From Rhynchosporium graminicola (Eukaryota > Ascomycota > Leotiomycetes > Helotiales > Ploettnerulaceae): a DNA stretch of 64,000 nucleotides. The stretch is taken from contig FJUW01000021.1 of NCBI GenBank assembly GCA_900074885.1, positions 124,001 to 188,000 of the forward strand, given 5' to 3'. Below are positions 25,120-37,442 of this stretch, piece after piece; within the stretch, counting starts at the first letter, position 1; every line of letters begins with the position of its first letter. The notes beneath the pieces are model-generated. The model did no database searches and was not told the origin of the DNA. It worked only from the letters and a program-made list of their open reading frames with translations. The position numbers and the translations under genes were made by a program.

Positions 25120-28100
25120 TCACAACCCCCTCAGCAATTCCTCAACCGTGAGCGGTTTCCTCACCGCATTCGAGAACCCTTCATGGAAAGTAACCCATAC
25201 CTTATTCTCATCTTTCTTTCCCTTCCCTGCCTTGCCCTTCTTCCTCCCGTCTCCCTCCCCATCTCCACCGTTAACATTCACATCCACCTCCCCCAACACC
25301 TTGCCCGCCTCAAAGACGTCCTCTTTAATTTCCCTCCCGAAGAAATCTTTCTTCGCCGCAACGATCAGCTCGATGGCCCGGTGTCCTTTATGCTCCTTAC
25401 TAGCGATTGCGAATTCTATATCGTCATTAGGATTACCAGCTTTATACCGCGCTTGACGAGCGGCGTTCTCGCGTACGATGATGTTTTTCTGGTATTCTTG
25501 GTCGAGTACTTGACGGACTGCGTAGCGGACCGGAGCTCCCGCGCCTGCTGAGGCTGAGGCGGTTTCGAAAAGGACGAGTGTATCGAGTGGTCTAGTGGCC
25601 ATTAGTCAGAATATCCTCGAAAGGGGGAGAATATTGAGATGTGAGAGGTAGCGAGGGAAGGTACTTACGGTTCCATTCGATACACCCAAGTCGGCGCTCG
25701 ATTTCCAAAATCTCCCTCCAGCTTCCCCCGTTCGAAAACCACACCCACAGTCCCCATAACATCCACACTCCTCTTAACCATCGCTTTCTCCCCCTCTTTC
25801 CTCACACTAGCGATGCCCTTCTGCTCACCACTGCCACCAACCACAATCGGTTTTACATCCGGTGTCAGCATCCTCACAAGATACGGCAGTAGATCCGTGG
25901 CTATCTCTTCTGGACTTCTGAAACTCCTCAATAACGTAGCATCAAGAGAAGATTGTAATTCGAGAATAGTAGCACGATTCGCTCTCTCCGCTTCAAAAGC
26001 CTCATAGTCAGCTCTTGGTCCCGAAAAAGGCAGAGGTTCCTCTTCTACTTCATCATCATCTTTTGCCCATTTCTTGCTCTCGTTCGCAAAGTAATGTCGC
26101 GCAGGAGACGAGAAGAGATGATGACATGCCAGGACAGGCTGACTGAGATATGGAGCTAACTCGAATTCCTGTGCAGTGAAAACGCGGGTGGAACAACTAT
26201 CGTGAAAATGTAACCATTCGTAAGCAGAAGTAGGTTTAGAAAGGATGGAGTCGTCGTTGAATGGTTGGCTGGGATATTGTGACCAGATATCTGTGACGAT
26301 ACGGTCGATTTCACCGCTTGTGTCAACCATTTCTCGGAGCCTTTCCATTCCTGCTCGTTTGGCGATTTCTGCTACTCCTAGCTGGGCCTGGGGTTGTTCT
26401 CCTGAGATACTGATAGGCGCGGCATCGGTGCTGGCTTGTTTGGGGAAGCCAGCCCCTTCAAGGAAGACTCTGTTCACAAGATCCTTTGCACCACCTCGAC
26501 CGACGCCTCGAGCCCCCCCTCCGCCATGAGCGAGATCACTTGTCATATTTTGCTCGACCCATTTCCTTGTCAGTCTCGCTGTACCGTCCTTCTTCGAAGC
26601 CTTGAGTTTCCTCGCGGCCCATTCTCCAACAACCATGATTCCACGAAGATCACCTTCTCCTGCACTTTCTTTGCCTTTACGAGACTCGGTCGGACTGACT
26701 CCCCATGTGGCTTCGCATAATCTTCGTACTCCATCTCCATCACACGGAACTCCTTCTTTGTCAAAGACGGATCTCATACGAGCGACTACTGCATCCAGGG
26801 GAGGTTTTCGCACGTGAATGATCTCGGCGAAGCTGGACTGTCGGAGGGGTCGTAGTGATGGATGGTAGACATCATTGCAGATGAGGATTACCGGTCGCAT
26901 CAATCTGAAATCGTCGCCCTTCTTTTTCTTCTTCGTGTAGCCTGGATTCTGCTGAATGCCGGAAGAATTCTTCTGATCGAGTTGGATAAGATCAATCAGT
27001 GCTTTGATAAACCCTCCCTCTCCAGATCCACCAGAGCCTCCAACAACTCCATCTACTTCGTCTACCACAACGCATAGTGGATGAGCAGCTTTCTGAACAT
27101 GTCCAGATTTTGATGTGATCGTCGAGCCAGTCTTGACGCTCTCGGTGCCAACACTTGTCCGTATCCTGTTCTTTACAACATCCTTACTTCTCTCATCACT
27201 TGCGTTGATTTCCATAACCTCATAACCCGCTTGCCTTGCACAAACATGTGCTAGAGTCGTCTTTCCGAGTCCAGGAGGCCCTGTGAGAAGCAAGATCTTC
27301 TTGTGAAGCTTCTCATCCTCCTCCATTCCTGGTCGTTTTGGTCCACTGCTCTTAGCTTTGCCTGCTTTGGGAAAGACTAATGGATCCCATGATTTCAACC
27401 ATTTCAGGACTTGTCGATGCGTGCGATCATCTCCGACGAGTTCCATGAATGTCCTCGCTCTGTATTTCTCGCTCCACATTAAAGTTCTTTTCGATTTTCC
27501 CTTCAGGGCGGATGTTTCTACCGAAGGGAGGACATCTTCAGGTAACTTTGCTTTCGATTTAGTCGTTTCTTTGGAAGCTTCGTCAATCAAGGCATGTATG
27601 TCAATCCCGTAGAAACTCTTCTTGGCCCGGCCAGCTTTTACTGTTGATCGTGCTGCAACCATCTGCTCGAACGGTACGGCGGCTCCTCTCTTGCGTTGTG
27701 GAACAGACGCAGATTTTCCAGTACAAGTTACAATCTCGGCAGTCTTTGTCTTTACTTTGCTCAGGAATGAAGGTAGCGCTATGTGTTCTATAGTCTCGGG
27801 CGCTTCCGTGATAAGCATGTTGGTTGTTGTAGTTGTAGTCGGAATTGCAAAATCATTCTCCTCTAATAAGGTTCCTCCGACAGGGCCTCCATGTTGTATC
27901 ACACTCTCGGGTTCATCCGCAAATGCTCTTTGCAAAGTATTGTTTTGTAGACCAGAACTGGGTGATCTTCCAATATCTAGCATACGCCTCTTGGCAGCAG
28001 GCTCTGCGCGCGAGAAGTCATCTTCGTCGTCGGAATCATCCTCTGGCAGAAACCCACCAACAGTTTTCGGTTTCGTTGCGATGATTGGCTGGTCTTCGCG

Positions 28101-28166
28101 TGATCGTTTGGCTGGCGGAGGAGAAGAACTGTGGGGATACGCAACTGGAGATGATGCAGAAGGCAT
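25120..28166 (-). CDS. CTF18: Chromosome transmission fidelity protein 18, RFC-like clamp loader subunit
   Basis: Large subunit of the alternative clamp loader Ctf18-RFC, which loads or unloads PCNA and supports sister-chromatid cohesion and the replication checkpoint in the nucleus. Two exons, 28166-25669 and 25591-25120, join across a 77-nt intron to 989 residues. The AAA+ core begins with MWSEKYRARTFMELVGDDRTHR. It has Walker A GPPGLGKTT (about 296-304), INASDERS, and Walker B CVVVDEVDG (Asp369, Glu370). The second exon supplies the conserved C-terminus RYAVRQVLDQEYQKN, needed to bind Ctf8-Dcc1. The first in-frame ATG is 28166; the frame stays open upstream to a TGA near 28263, so a further 5' exon is possible. 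Confidence 0.92.
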
Positions 28167-29119
28167 TTTGAGATTTGGCGGCGAAGGTAGAGATGGAGCG
28201 GAGCTGAAGTTCGATTTGTTGTGTGTTCTCGGAGGAGAGCCCAACAGACCGTCTGCATGTATACCTCACCCTATTCAGCTCCTTGTACCATGAGTGTATC
28301 CCGAAACACGTCGGAACGTCTCTGCTAGTGGCTAGGCTTTTTTGAAGTCAGTACTATTCTATGTTGAGTTTGATCCCTTCCAATGTCTTCCAAATGAACA
28401 GCACTACGTAGCTGACAATGCCAGCAGTGCATCAGCAATTCCCACAAAACATCCTCTGAATCCTGTCTCCAGACAAGATGCAATTGAGAAAATCATCGTA
28501 CCCTGCGCCGTATCGCTTCTCCCGCCTCAATCCTCCTCGGAAATCAACTCCTGTTGAACAAGATGCAATGCTTCAAATTCGTCGGAGTTGGTGCTGTACG
28601 GAAACACGTTTGTCGGATCGAAATACTCTTCCAAATCGTCCCAGATAAATAGTCTTAAAATTGGAGGTAAAAGTGACGACGAGGCTGATTCCGTTGATTA
28701 CGAGACCTATGTTTGCTTGGTGTTGCATCTCGAATTGGATTGACAGCTGAGCGCGCCGACGCGACTTGACGCGTAAAAATCACACTCCACTTCAATCCAC
28801 TTAGACCCCTGCTCATCGAGGCCCTGGGTGGATGTCCTGAAAGTTCCGTACCCCGCACCCGCACGTGTCATGCTCGAGTCATGTACTCCCGTCCAGAATC
28901 CCGGGGAAAGACTGAGGTGGAGGTTCACTTAACGCAGTTGTACCTACCTACCGTATTGCAGTATTCACGTTTCAATCGCGTTATTCCCAGCATCCATATT
29001 TCAGATTATCCATCCATATGTAGGTATTTAGTCCAAATCCTTGTCTGGGTGCTCTGGGTTTGGTTGTTGTTATGGTTATGCAGGGATACCTTTACCGATA
29101 ACTTTAATCAACATCAACA
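28167..29119. promoter_or_regulatory. Divergent intergenic region between CTF18 and a Zn2Cys6 gene
   Basis: About 950 bp separates the two start codons. Small frames here (28342-28557, 28655-28928, 28881-29345) lack motifs. No distinct promoter element was identified; the assignment is by position only. Confidence 0.4.
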
Positions 29120-31634
29120 ATGGAACACGGACAACACCTCTCATCAATCTTACCCGCTTTTGTACCTGAAGTCATTGGATCAAGCCCACCTACTGGATCA
29201 GGATCAGGATCAGAGAGTATATTTCTTGACACGTCGACCAATCACGAAGATGAAGCTTCAAATCCAAAGCCGCCAAGAAAAAGGCAGAAGAGAAACAAAC
29301 CAACGTTGTCCTGTGAAGAGTGTGTTGAGAGGAAGACCAAGGTAAGTTGGCTTGCCTTGTCGATGTCTTAAATTTCGGATCAATATTATTAAATTTGCAT
29401 ATGTATGTAATCTGAGATTTTGGCACTTGAATGATCAAGTAATTATACAAATCTCCTACTTCTGCTCTGTATTTGGTTAGGTCGTTGTCTTATTTGTTGC
29501 AGCTACGGATTCTACAAGAATATTGCCTATTGTTCTTCTTGCATAGAGCTCAAGACCTGCCTGTGATTCATCTCACGCATGACTGACTCTGCGTTCCTAC
29601 CCAGGTAGTTCCGCTTTTCTTCGGAAGATTTCTCAATAAGGGGCCGGTATTCAAATTCTTACTAATTATATCAAGTGCGATCGAGAACGACCAGTTTGCA
29701 CTGCATGTACAAAGCGCCAAAGAGAATGCAGTTATATCACCATCTCAAGCCTCAAAGTTTCGGAGTAGGACATCATATCCCATCAACAAAAGCCAACCAC
29801 TAAGCATTTTCCAGAGAAGACCGCTCGACTTCTAATTCAGCTACAAGGGTGACCAAACCACCTCAAATTATAACCTCAAACTTGTTCCAAGCTCCCAAAC
29901 AAGCTCCCAATCCGCAAGACCGCAGTGGCTCCCACGGCTCAATATCATCGTCCATAGGCCTCCTCTCTAACATCCCCTATTCCCACCCCTCCGCGTCCAA
30001 CGTGTTTGGCATCGGCTCCGAACACCCCTTCGCCAACTACTGGACATGTCAAGGCGGGCTCGCCGAAGCTATCTCTGTCCTCCCCGAAAAGCTGCAAGCC
30101 GACATTCTTCTAGAACGTTATTTCGATTGCGTCGATCCAGTCTATCCCATGATCGATAGACAATCCTTCTTTGCCGACTACGAACATTTCTGGTCTTTAA
30201 CCCCGGATGAGAAGAGCAAGGTAGATGGTACGCTCGTAGCCATGATCTTTGCGATGCTAGCAATGGGAACACAATTCGTGACGACCAGGAATCCGACAGA
30301 ACGTCAACAAACAGCCGAGTTTTGCGTTTCGGCCGCCCATCAGTCACTACGTATATCTTCCTACATGAACAAAGCTTCAATCCGCTCGATCCAAGCCATG
30401 GTCCTCATAACATATTTCCTCATAAACGACAACCACGCCTCCGACGGCTGGGCATTCGCCGGTATATTGATCCGACAAGCCTACGCCATGGGTTTGCACC
30501 GTGACCCCAACATAGTTTGTCCCAACTCCAGCATCTTCGAAAAACAACAACGGCTCAAACTCTGGCAAGCCGTCTTACTACAAGAAACATTCCTAGCAGT
30601 GCTCCTCTCGCTCCCACCATCAGCAACACACACCGACGTCTCAGTTTCCGCTCTCACAGAAGACACCTCGTCAAACACGACCGACATGGATTACATCCGC
30701 GGATGCTGGACACTCGCCAACCACGTCCAAGAAAGCATTTGCTCCCCCCGCTCCCTCGACCTACCCTTATCCCCCACCCCCTCCGCAAAGCGCAAATTGC
30801 TCTCACAATTCACATCCATCCACGACTCTTTCCACCCCATCTTCACGACCTGGACACCCATCTCCCTACTCACAACTCCCAAACGCACAGTTCTCCAAAT
30901 CCTCTTCCTAACATCAAACTACCACCACAACGTCATGCTAGTCCACTCTTCCGCTAGCGCCACGGTAGAAATCGACGTCCGAGGCGCCTTAGAAGCCGCG
31001 CACAAAGCTATCGATGCGTTCTTCATGCTCTTCAAGATGTTCGAAGGCGAGGCGCGGGTGTGGTGGGTATTCAACCACCGGGCATTTTTAGAGGCGTGTT
31101 GTATAGGCGATATATTACGCGGGGCGGGAAAGAGGGGCGATGCGCAGCCAGAGGAGGGAGAGAAGGGGAAGGCGAAGAATGAGAACGGGAGTATCGATAT
31201 TACGGATCCGGTGGTTGTGCAGGGGAGGAAGGATATCCGTACGTCTTGCTTGCTTGCTTGCTTGCCTGCTTGCTTGCCTGAGTTTCCTTTCCAACTTCAT
31301 TTCATTTGGTTTCCTTGTGCTCTGTTTACCCTCGCCTCGTTTAAGAGCACCACCTCACCTCACCTCACCTCACCTCACCTCACTTTGCTTCTTCTATATC
31401 TATCCCTCCCCTCCCGTCTCCCGATTCAAGCACCACTCATCATTTCACAACTCAACGCTCCGATTTTGTGCACCTCCTGCGTGCGCCACTCTTTTGTGAT
31501 CTCAAGCTAATAAAATCCCCGCGAGAATAGTACAAATGATTCACATAATGCGCCTCATGAGTGAAGGCGAAGACGGCTCTCAGGGATCCGCTGTAAGGCT
31601 GACTCGAGTATCCGTTCTAAATACATATTTGTAA
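29120..31634 (+). CDS. Zn2Cys6 transcription factor with fungal_trans domain
   Basis: Nuclear regulator, 612 residues from four exons: 29120-29341, 29676-29764, 29815-31238, 31531-31634. The zinc cluster is split by a 334-nt intron after ERKTK. Joined, it reads CEECVERKTKCDRERPVCTACTKRQREC, a complete C6 cluster preceded by a basic stretch. The middle homology domain (PF04082) includes LLERYFDCVDPVYPMIDRQSFF and GWAFAGILIRQAYAMGLHRDP. The third intron (31239-31530, 292 nt) starts GTACGT, has GCTAAT before its AATAG end, and contains TTGC and CACCT microsatellites. Reading through it would end the protein at 31510 with a low-complexity tail, a plausible retention isoform. The gene is divergent from CTF18. 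Target pathway unknown. Confidence 0.88.
31239..31530 (+). repeat. Intron carrying two microsatellites
   Basis: Within intron 3 of the regulator gene, tetramer TTGC/CTGC repeats run at about 31245-31278 and pentamer CACCT repeats run six times at about 31350-31382. The intron stays open in the exon frame, which suggests an in-frame retained form could be translated. Confidence 0.7.
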
Positions 31635-32188
31635 TGATAATAAAAGTCCAAAACACCACCTTCGGCACATACTACATTACACTACCTAGATAGCGAATAA
31701 TCCATATTTTCTCGAAACTTTTGTCAAATTCTGAAAAGTCTTTGTTTTGTAAAGTGTAGTTCCTTTTCTGTCTATAATTATCGGAGTCGAAGTTGCATGT
31801 ATGTTGCAAGAAACCACGTGCTGTATCGCTCAGTGTATTCAGAAGCGCTCGTACATCCTGTACCATCGCTACGTACAGTGCCATCCATTTAGCATTCATC
31901 TCCTCTCAAGCTTCGGTATCCTTCCTGTGATGTTCATCGCTTCCGACTTTAGCAGCCGGATTAAGCCGAGTAAAATGGAGGCAGGTCCATCTCCCAAGCG
32001 CCGTCCATGCTAAAACGCATCGACCAATGATCACTGACTGAAGTATCTAGGAACTGCGCAACGCGAACGCTCTCGCAATCGTTATAGCACCGCACCCAAG
32101 CAAGCCACTACACAAGCATACTCATCGCAGCTTCATCCTAAGGAAGAAGTGGTTTCTTGGAAAAATTGCAATCTGCCCATCTCTGACC
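31635..32188. other. 3' region shared by two convergent genes
   Basis: Untranslated and terminator sequence between the Zn2Cys6 gene and the RING gene. Nothing else recognised. Confidence 0.5.
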
Positions 32189-33987
32189 TTATTCTGACCT
32201 TCGATTCGGTGCTCCTGATCCTGAGCCCTGACCAGACCCCGAGCCAAACCTATCTCTCAGCCATCCAATTGGCCCGCCACCCGCATTACCTGACCCAGAC
32301 TGACTACTCCATCTCGACTCTCTCGATCGATCGCTACCACCCGTATTCGTTCTCCTACCTTCATGTTGATGCTCGCCCATCTCAGACTGACGTCTAAAGA
32401 AAGAACCAGGGACAGGGGGGTTATACTCATCACTCCCAGTTCCACTTCCACTCGCGTTTCTCCAACGGGAAAATTCGTTCACTCCCCCATTCTGATGTCT
32501 CTCCTCACTCTGCGACGGAGGCGGCAAGCCAGCATTATTCCGAATACTCTCCAACCGCGCCTCATTTCTCGCCGTCGCGCCCCCGCCGCTAGCCGAAGTG
32601 AATCTCTCCATTCTCGGTCTAAGAGAACTTATTCGTCTTGCTCTGTGCTCATTTCGCGTCGACTGACTTCCTTGGCTTGACCGTCGGCTGTTTGCTGGTC
32701 GCGTCTGCTCGCTATCGATGCCCTTGCGGCAAATCGGACACGTGTTATGCTCACTCAACCATGCGGTGGCGCAAGACTCGTGGAACCAGTGAGAGCAAGG
32801 CAAGACAACAACCTCGACGCCTGTTATTACGTCGTCCATGCATACGCTGCATTCGGCTTTTCCTTCGGGTCCGAGTTCTTTCTCATCTAGTTTCTTCTTC
32901 GGAAGAGCTGAGATGGCATCTGGGGATGCGGGACCGGGTGCATTGGACGAGACGTTTTGTTCCATGAGTGTAGAGATAATCTGATCTAAAGCTTCCTGGG
33001 TATAGACAGCGTCGCCTGAGCGAGCGTTTGCTGGGTTCGCCATCGCAGCAAATAAACCTTGAAGGCCAGCGGGCAAACCTTGGGCGGGTGGATGTGGTTG
33101 GCCTGCTTGGGCTGTCGGTGCGCCGAAGAGAGATCCGATAATTCTGTCATACTGATCAGGTGACATTCTAATTCTGATTTCATTCATGGTCTGGGGATCA
33201 AGGCGATGAAAGATTCTCATTTCGTACGCTCTAGAATAAGCATTGGGGTGAAAGAAAAGGGGATCATACGTAACCAGATCAGGAACTGGTGGTGGTCCTC
33301 CATCTCTCGCCGGTTGGTGTCCAGGAATATCTGCGGCTAGTCGTGCACCGAGACCGCCAAATGTGATGTGATGTCCAACGATTGGAGTGACCCCGTGAGT
33401 GACCCGAACTGTTTGGCCTCCAAATGCACCTCCTTGTGGAAATAGAGTATGTGCTCCAGATCTGCCAGGTCGCCCAGGTTGAAATTGAGGGCCCATGAGA
33501 TTTCCAATCATATGCTCGAAATCACGCATGATAAAATCCGGGTTTTGCTCGTCATAGCGATTGGTTCCTGCTCCAGGGATATCACGCGGGGCCGAAGTTC
33601 GGACTGTTCTCTGGAATAGTACAGAGCCGCCAGGCCCATGTGTGATGTGCTCCTCGATATCTGCCTCCTCTGGATCGGAATCGTTATCCGGGCCTCCCCA
33701 TCTGCCGGGGTGATTTCCAGGAACTGGTGGTGGGGTTCGGGTACGTTGGGGTCGAGGGTCGCTTTCTGGAGTGATCTGTAAATTTCGTTAGACTCGAAGT
33801 ACTGCGGGGGTCAGATTGAAGCACTACTTGCCACTTCTGTGAACGCTCCCTCGCATCGCGGGCACACCAGTCCAGCATCATCCTGAAACCACTCATTTTC
33901 GCACTGGTGGCAGAACACCACGGCTCGTGGACCAGTCGCATCTAACCGCTCCGGCTGGTTGCCATCTACTGCTGGACGATCAGCCAT
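32189..33987 (-). CDS. RING-H2 E3 ubiquitin ligase with N-terminal zinc ribbon (RNF126/RNF115-like)
   Basis: Predicted cytosolic or nuclear E3 ligase. Two exons, 33987-33832 and 33775-32189, give 580 residues. Near the N-terminus is a C4 zinc ribbon (CHQCENEW...LVCPRC, cysteines at 26, 29, 42, 45), as in RNF126-class ligases that recognise hydrophobic or BAG6-bound clients. The RING-H2 finger spans about 361-402: CSVCMDD, CSHWFHESC, CPIC. The tail of about 170 residues is Ser/Gly/Arg-rich and disordered, ending in a Gly-Ser repeat. The intron (33776-33831) is best read as GC-AG with donor GCAAGT; a GTGGCA donor one codon earlier is a weaker alternative. The start is the first in-frame ATG. 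Confidence 0.88.
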
Positions 33988-35159
33988 CACCTCGCGAAGG
34001 CCCTGGTAGGCGGCAAGGGCAGTAAGTCCTAGACTTAATGCCAGGCCCGTTCTTTGAAGTGCTCGGAACGCCAGGATGAACAATGTCTAGATGGCCGTAC
34101 AAGGTTGTAGATTGTATGTATAGACGGCACGGCGTTTGTTGTCAAACGGTCGGTCAGTTGGCCTCGATGACGAGGCCGATGCGGTATGGCGTGGCACAGG
34201 GAGTGTCGTGTGCTCGACTTCGATTTCAGCTCATTCGATAATCGGTATCCAGGTTGCTGAGGCGTCGGGTCGTAGATAGACCGTAGATGAAGCTGCTTGC
34301 GATCTGTGAGAAGTCGTGTGGAGGGGTATAGAGTGATGTGGTAGTTGTAGTTGTGGTGATGTTCTCGAGTGTATTAGGATGTATTTGGATGAAGAAGTAT
34401 GGTTTCCAGATAGGTGACTGAGGTTGAGATTATTAATGACGAGCTGAGGTGAAGTGAGGTGAAGTGAAGTGGAGTGGAGTGAAGTGAGGTTGTCTGGGTT
34501 CGAAGTTCAAGTCGAGTTGAGGTTCCAGTCACCTACCTCAATCAACAAATCGGCCCCGGGACCCAGCTGGAGGTCCAAATGTGGAGCTGATGACGCACAG
34601 CCACACATGGACCCCTGTCATCCGCGTATCACTATCCCTCCCTCCTACAAGCTAGACAAACCAAGCGGCATCTGATTGATGCAGAAGGAAGGCAGGATCA
34701 AGATCTCGATGGCATTCTTGCGTCCCCGGGGAATAAAGATTCCTTTCTTTGACTCTGACTCTGACTGTGAGTCTGAATCGTTTCCAAGTTACGTGAAGCA
34801 GAGTTCTATGGCTGGCTTCTTTACAATGAGAGTCAAGCCTGGCTAGCTAGGTTGGTTCTATGCGACTCTCCTCGCTTCTTCTATCAAAACAAAAATCGGG
34901 TAGAGGATCCGGAGTGTCGGAGGGGAGGGTACCCTGCAGTATTGTAACACTGCCTGTGAGCCCGAAATATTCGTCGTGGAAAAAAAGAAAAAACAATGTG
35001 ATGGAGGACAACGCTGGTTCAAGTACCTATGCAATGCCATAGCAATAACCTCCTCCCCTCCCTCACACTACAAATGGTATATCAAAAGACTCGACTCGAC
35101 TTCCTCTTCTCCGTCTAAAGTGCCCCCTTGTAATCCATCCTTTCCATCACCAGTGGTCA
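33988..35159. other. Spacer between RING gene and FIS1
   Basis: Promoter of the RING gene at left. A GTGAA/GTGAG/GTGGA pentamer array lies at 34446-34491. CTCTGACTCTGACTCTGACTG occurs near 34749. No gene seen. Confidence 0.5.
34446..34491. repeat. Pentanucleotide array (GTGAR/GTGGA)
   Basis: Roughly nine imperfect pentamers reading GAGGTGAAGTGAGGTGAAGT and on. Its complement (ACCTC/ACTTC) resembles the CACCT array in the intron at 31239-31530. Confidence 0.8.
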
Positions 35160-35917
35160 TCATCTCGTCCTTCTCCCCATCCCCTTGAAAATCATACCTC
35201 CCACCACCCCCGCCGCAATAGCCACTCCACTCAAAATGGCCACGCCCATCAATCCCTCCTTCGCAACCTTGTCGTCAATCAGGCCCCGTAAACTAATCGC
35301 CTGCATATTCGACGGTTCCTTCTCGATCAGTAAATTATTATACCGTCTCGCCTCCGCATAGTTGCCCAATTTGTAGTTTCCGAGGGCGAGATAGTAGAGG
35401 CATTCGCGACGACGTTCGGGAGAGGTACGGAAGATATCTGAGAGAAGCCGGACACCTTCTTGTTGTTCGGGGCGGGCGGAGGACTTAATCAGACCCTGGG
35501 ACGTGTGAGTATGTTGGTGGAGGGAGGCTTTAGCAGAGAGGCAGAGACGGAGGGAAATGTACCCATGCGAAGTTGAACTTCGTTTGTACGCCGACATGCT
35601 CTCCTTCTTTCTCGTATTGTGATCGCAGAACTTGTAGCTCCGCCGGTTTCAGTGGGCTGTTCTCCACCCATCAGCAAAAGTCCTCCAATAATCCAGTATG
35701 CGCAGTATTCCGTCGCAGAAGCTTGATTTATAGACATAGGCCGGTGGAAGGGTAAGAAGCTAACCTCTCTGCATCAGCAGCATCTAACATCACCCTTTTC
35801 GTCAGTATAGCTGTTTCTAGTTGAAAGGTATACAAGAAGATGGCAAAACGAGTGTGCAGCGGCGTTTCCAAAAGGTGGTGATGATGATCCATACTTACAT
35901 GGTAGAGAAGAACCCAT
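35160..35917 (-). CDS. FIS1: Mitochondrial fission 1 protein
   Basis: Tail-anchored outer-membrane protein of mitochondria and peroxisomes that recruits the fission machinery. Four exons (35917-35899, 35783-35765, 35656-35563, 35495-35160) give 155 residues, exactly the usual size. The two 19-nt exons are needed to rebuild the conserved N-terminus MGSSLPYAADAESPLKP; each join keeps phase. The body is the TPR-like bundle ([15 protein letters not shown], then [21 protein letters not shown]). The C-terminal anchor [20 protein letters not shown] is followed by a basic tail GMGRRTR, as expected for tail-anchored insertion. It is divergent from SPC24. Confidence 0.95.
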
Positions 35918-36314
35918 CGTGTACTTTGAAAGCGTTGTACCAACTCTGTGGAAACTTATTATTTAGAGGAAGGCTGGTTCGTAATTATCTGGAGAGAGAA
36001 GTTGCGTTGTTGACTTTTCTACAAATGGAAGCGTTGCTTCCGCCTGACAGTGCAGTGGCGTTAAGCAATCGGCAGCTGCAAGTGTGGCTTGTGAAACCCA
36101 CTCTGATGTCACTGAGTCACATGCATGGTGGACGTTGTCTGGTCAGAGGATTGGACCCACTGCGGCCGCTGCTATCTTTGTTTTGATGCTGCGCGAGACT
36201 TATGCGCGACGAACATTACTAATCGACCTATTCCCCCTCCCAAATCAACGCTCGAATTCCATCAATCCAGAGAAACAAACGCACAATCGAACTTGCGCGG
36301 CACAAATTTCCAAA
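35918..36314. promoter_or_regulatory. Bidirectional promoter of FIS1 and SPC24
   Basis: Start codons of the two divergent genes are 397 bp apart, so they must share promoter sequence. No specific element was recognised. The frames in this interval are shadows. Confidence 0.5.
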
Positions 36315-37113
36315 ATGCTCCTCGATGAAGATCCCACGACAGTAAGTCAAGTCTCAGCGCATCCCGCGCATCGACAGAGCATCAATCTCTAACTTCACAT
36401 CCAGCTCATCCGCCACACAGTCGAGAATTTCAATATACAACCAGACAAACATGCCGTCACACGCGTCAACGAATCCCTCGCCACGCTACGACAAGCACGG
36501 GATCTCCGGGTTCGAGAAGCAGAAAGCGCAATGAAAAGTATGCTTGCTTCCCTTCTTCCCAACCCAAACCAAGCTCTTCCGGTCGAAGCCAGCCAGACCA
36601 TTCCGATAAACCTCTGCTCCTAGCTCACTGCAAAGAACGACCAGCTAATAACTTCATCAAACAGAACTCTCCCGAACACTCGCAACCCTCAACAACCACC
36701 ACAACGAAACCCTCTCCCAACACTCCACGACCGCCCACGCCTCCCAAATCGCCACCCTCGACACGCAGAAATTCCGCATCGCGAAATCAGCTTCGGACAT
36801 TGAGATAGAATCCGAGCGATTAAGTTCCCAACTCGCCGACTTACAGGCCCGTCTTCAAGAACTCGAGGTCCAGGGTGTGGAAGGTGGAGACGTTGCGCGA
36901 AAAGCGGCAGGGGGAATGAGTGTAAATGACGAGATGGCCCTGACCTTGAAGGTGTATCGAGGCTTAGGTATTGATATCGAGAGGGAAAAGGAGGGTGGCG
37001 AGTATACGAAGGCTATTATTAGGAATGGGCGGGTCGGGGATGTCAATGTTGTTAATGTGGATGGGAAATTTTCGAGGTTTTTCTGGGCTAATTATTTCTG
37101 GGGGCATTTATAA
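36315..37113 (+). CDS. SPC24: Kinetochore protein Spc24
   Basis: Subunit of the Ndc80 complex linking kinetochores to microtubules. Three exons (36315-36341, 36405-36537, 36665-37113) give 202 residues, typical for fungal Spc24. The N-terminal part ([19 protein letters not shown], then a long heptad-rich coiled coil through [11 protein letters not shown]) pairs with Spc25. The C-terminal globular RWD-type domain reads [30 protein letters not shown] and ends [15 protein letters not shown], the family's hallmark ending. The first exon encodes only nine residues (MLLDEDPTT), matching the conserved N-terminus in related fungi. Confidence 0.93.
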
Positions 37114-37442
37114 GAGGAAGATGGACTGTCGGAAAGAATATACGCGATTGGAACAGCTGGGGTTTTGGCGTTGGATAGGAAACGGGATAGGATAGGCTGG
37201 GCTTCCGGTGGTCTGGATGTTTGATGCTGGCTTTTTGCGGTATACCATGATTTGAGTTGCTCTTGTTTGAGAACCGCATATATTTCAACAACGTTTTACA
37301 AAAGTAATACACAAAATCCGTTTCAGTAGTCAGTGACTCCTACTTTTTGCACCAAACAAGGTTCGAAGCTAGACACCATATCCCAACACATTAATACCAT
37401 ACCTCATAAATCATATCACATCAGTCATCATACGAGCCTCCT
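37114..37442. other. 3' region between SPC24 and the membrane-protein gene
   Basis: Convergent 3' flanks. Nothing recognised. Confidence 0.5.

Noticed and set aside
32189..33529. RING gene starting at 33529
   Set aside because: The frame continues upstream across an intron to a conserved zinc ribbon, so the internal Met is not the start.
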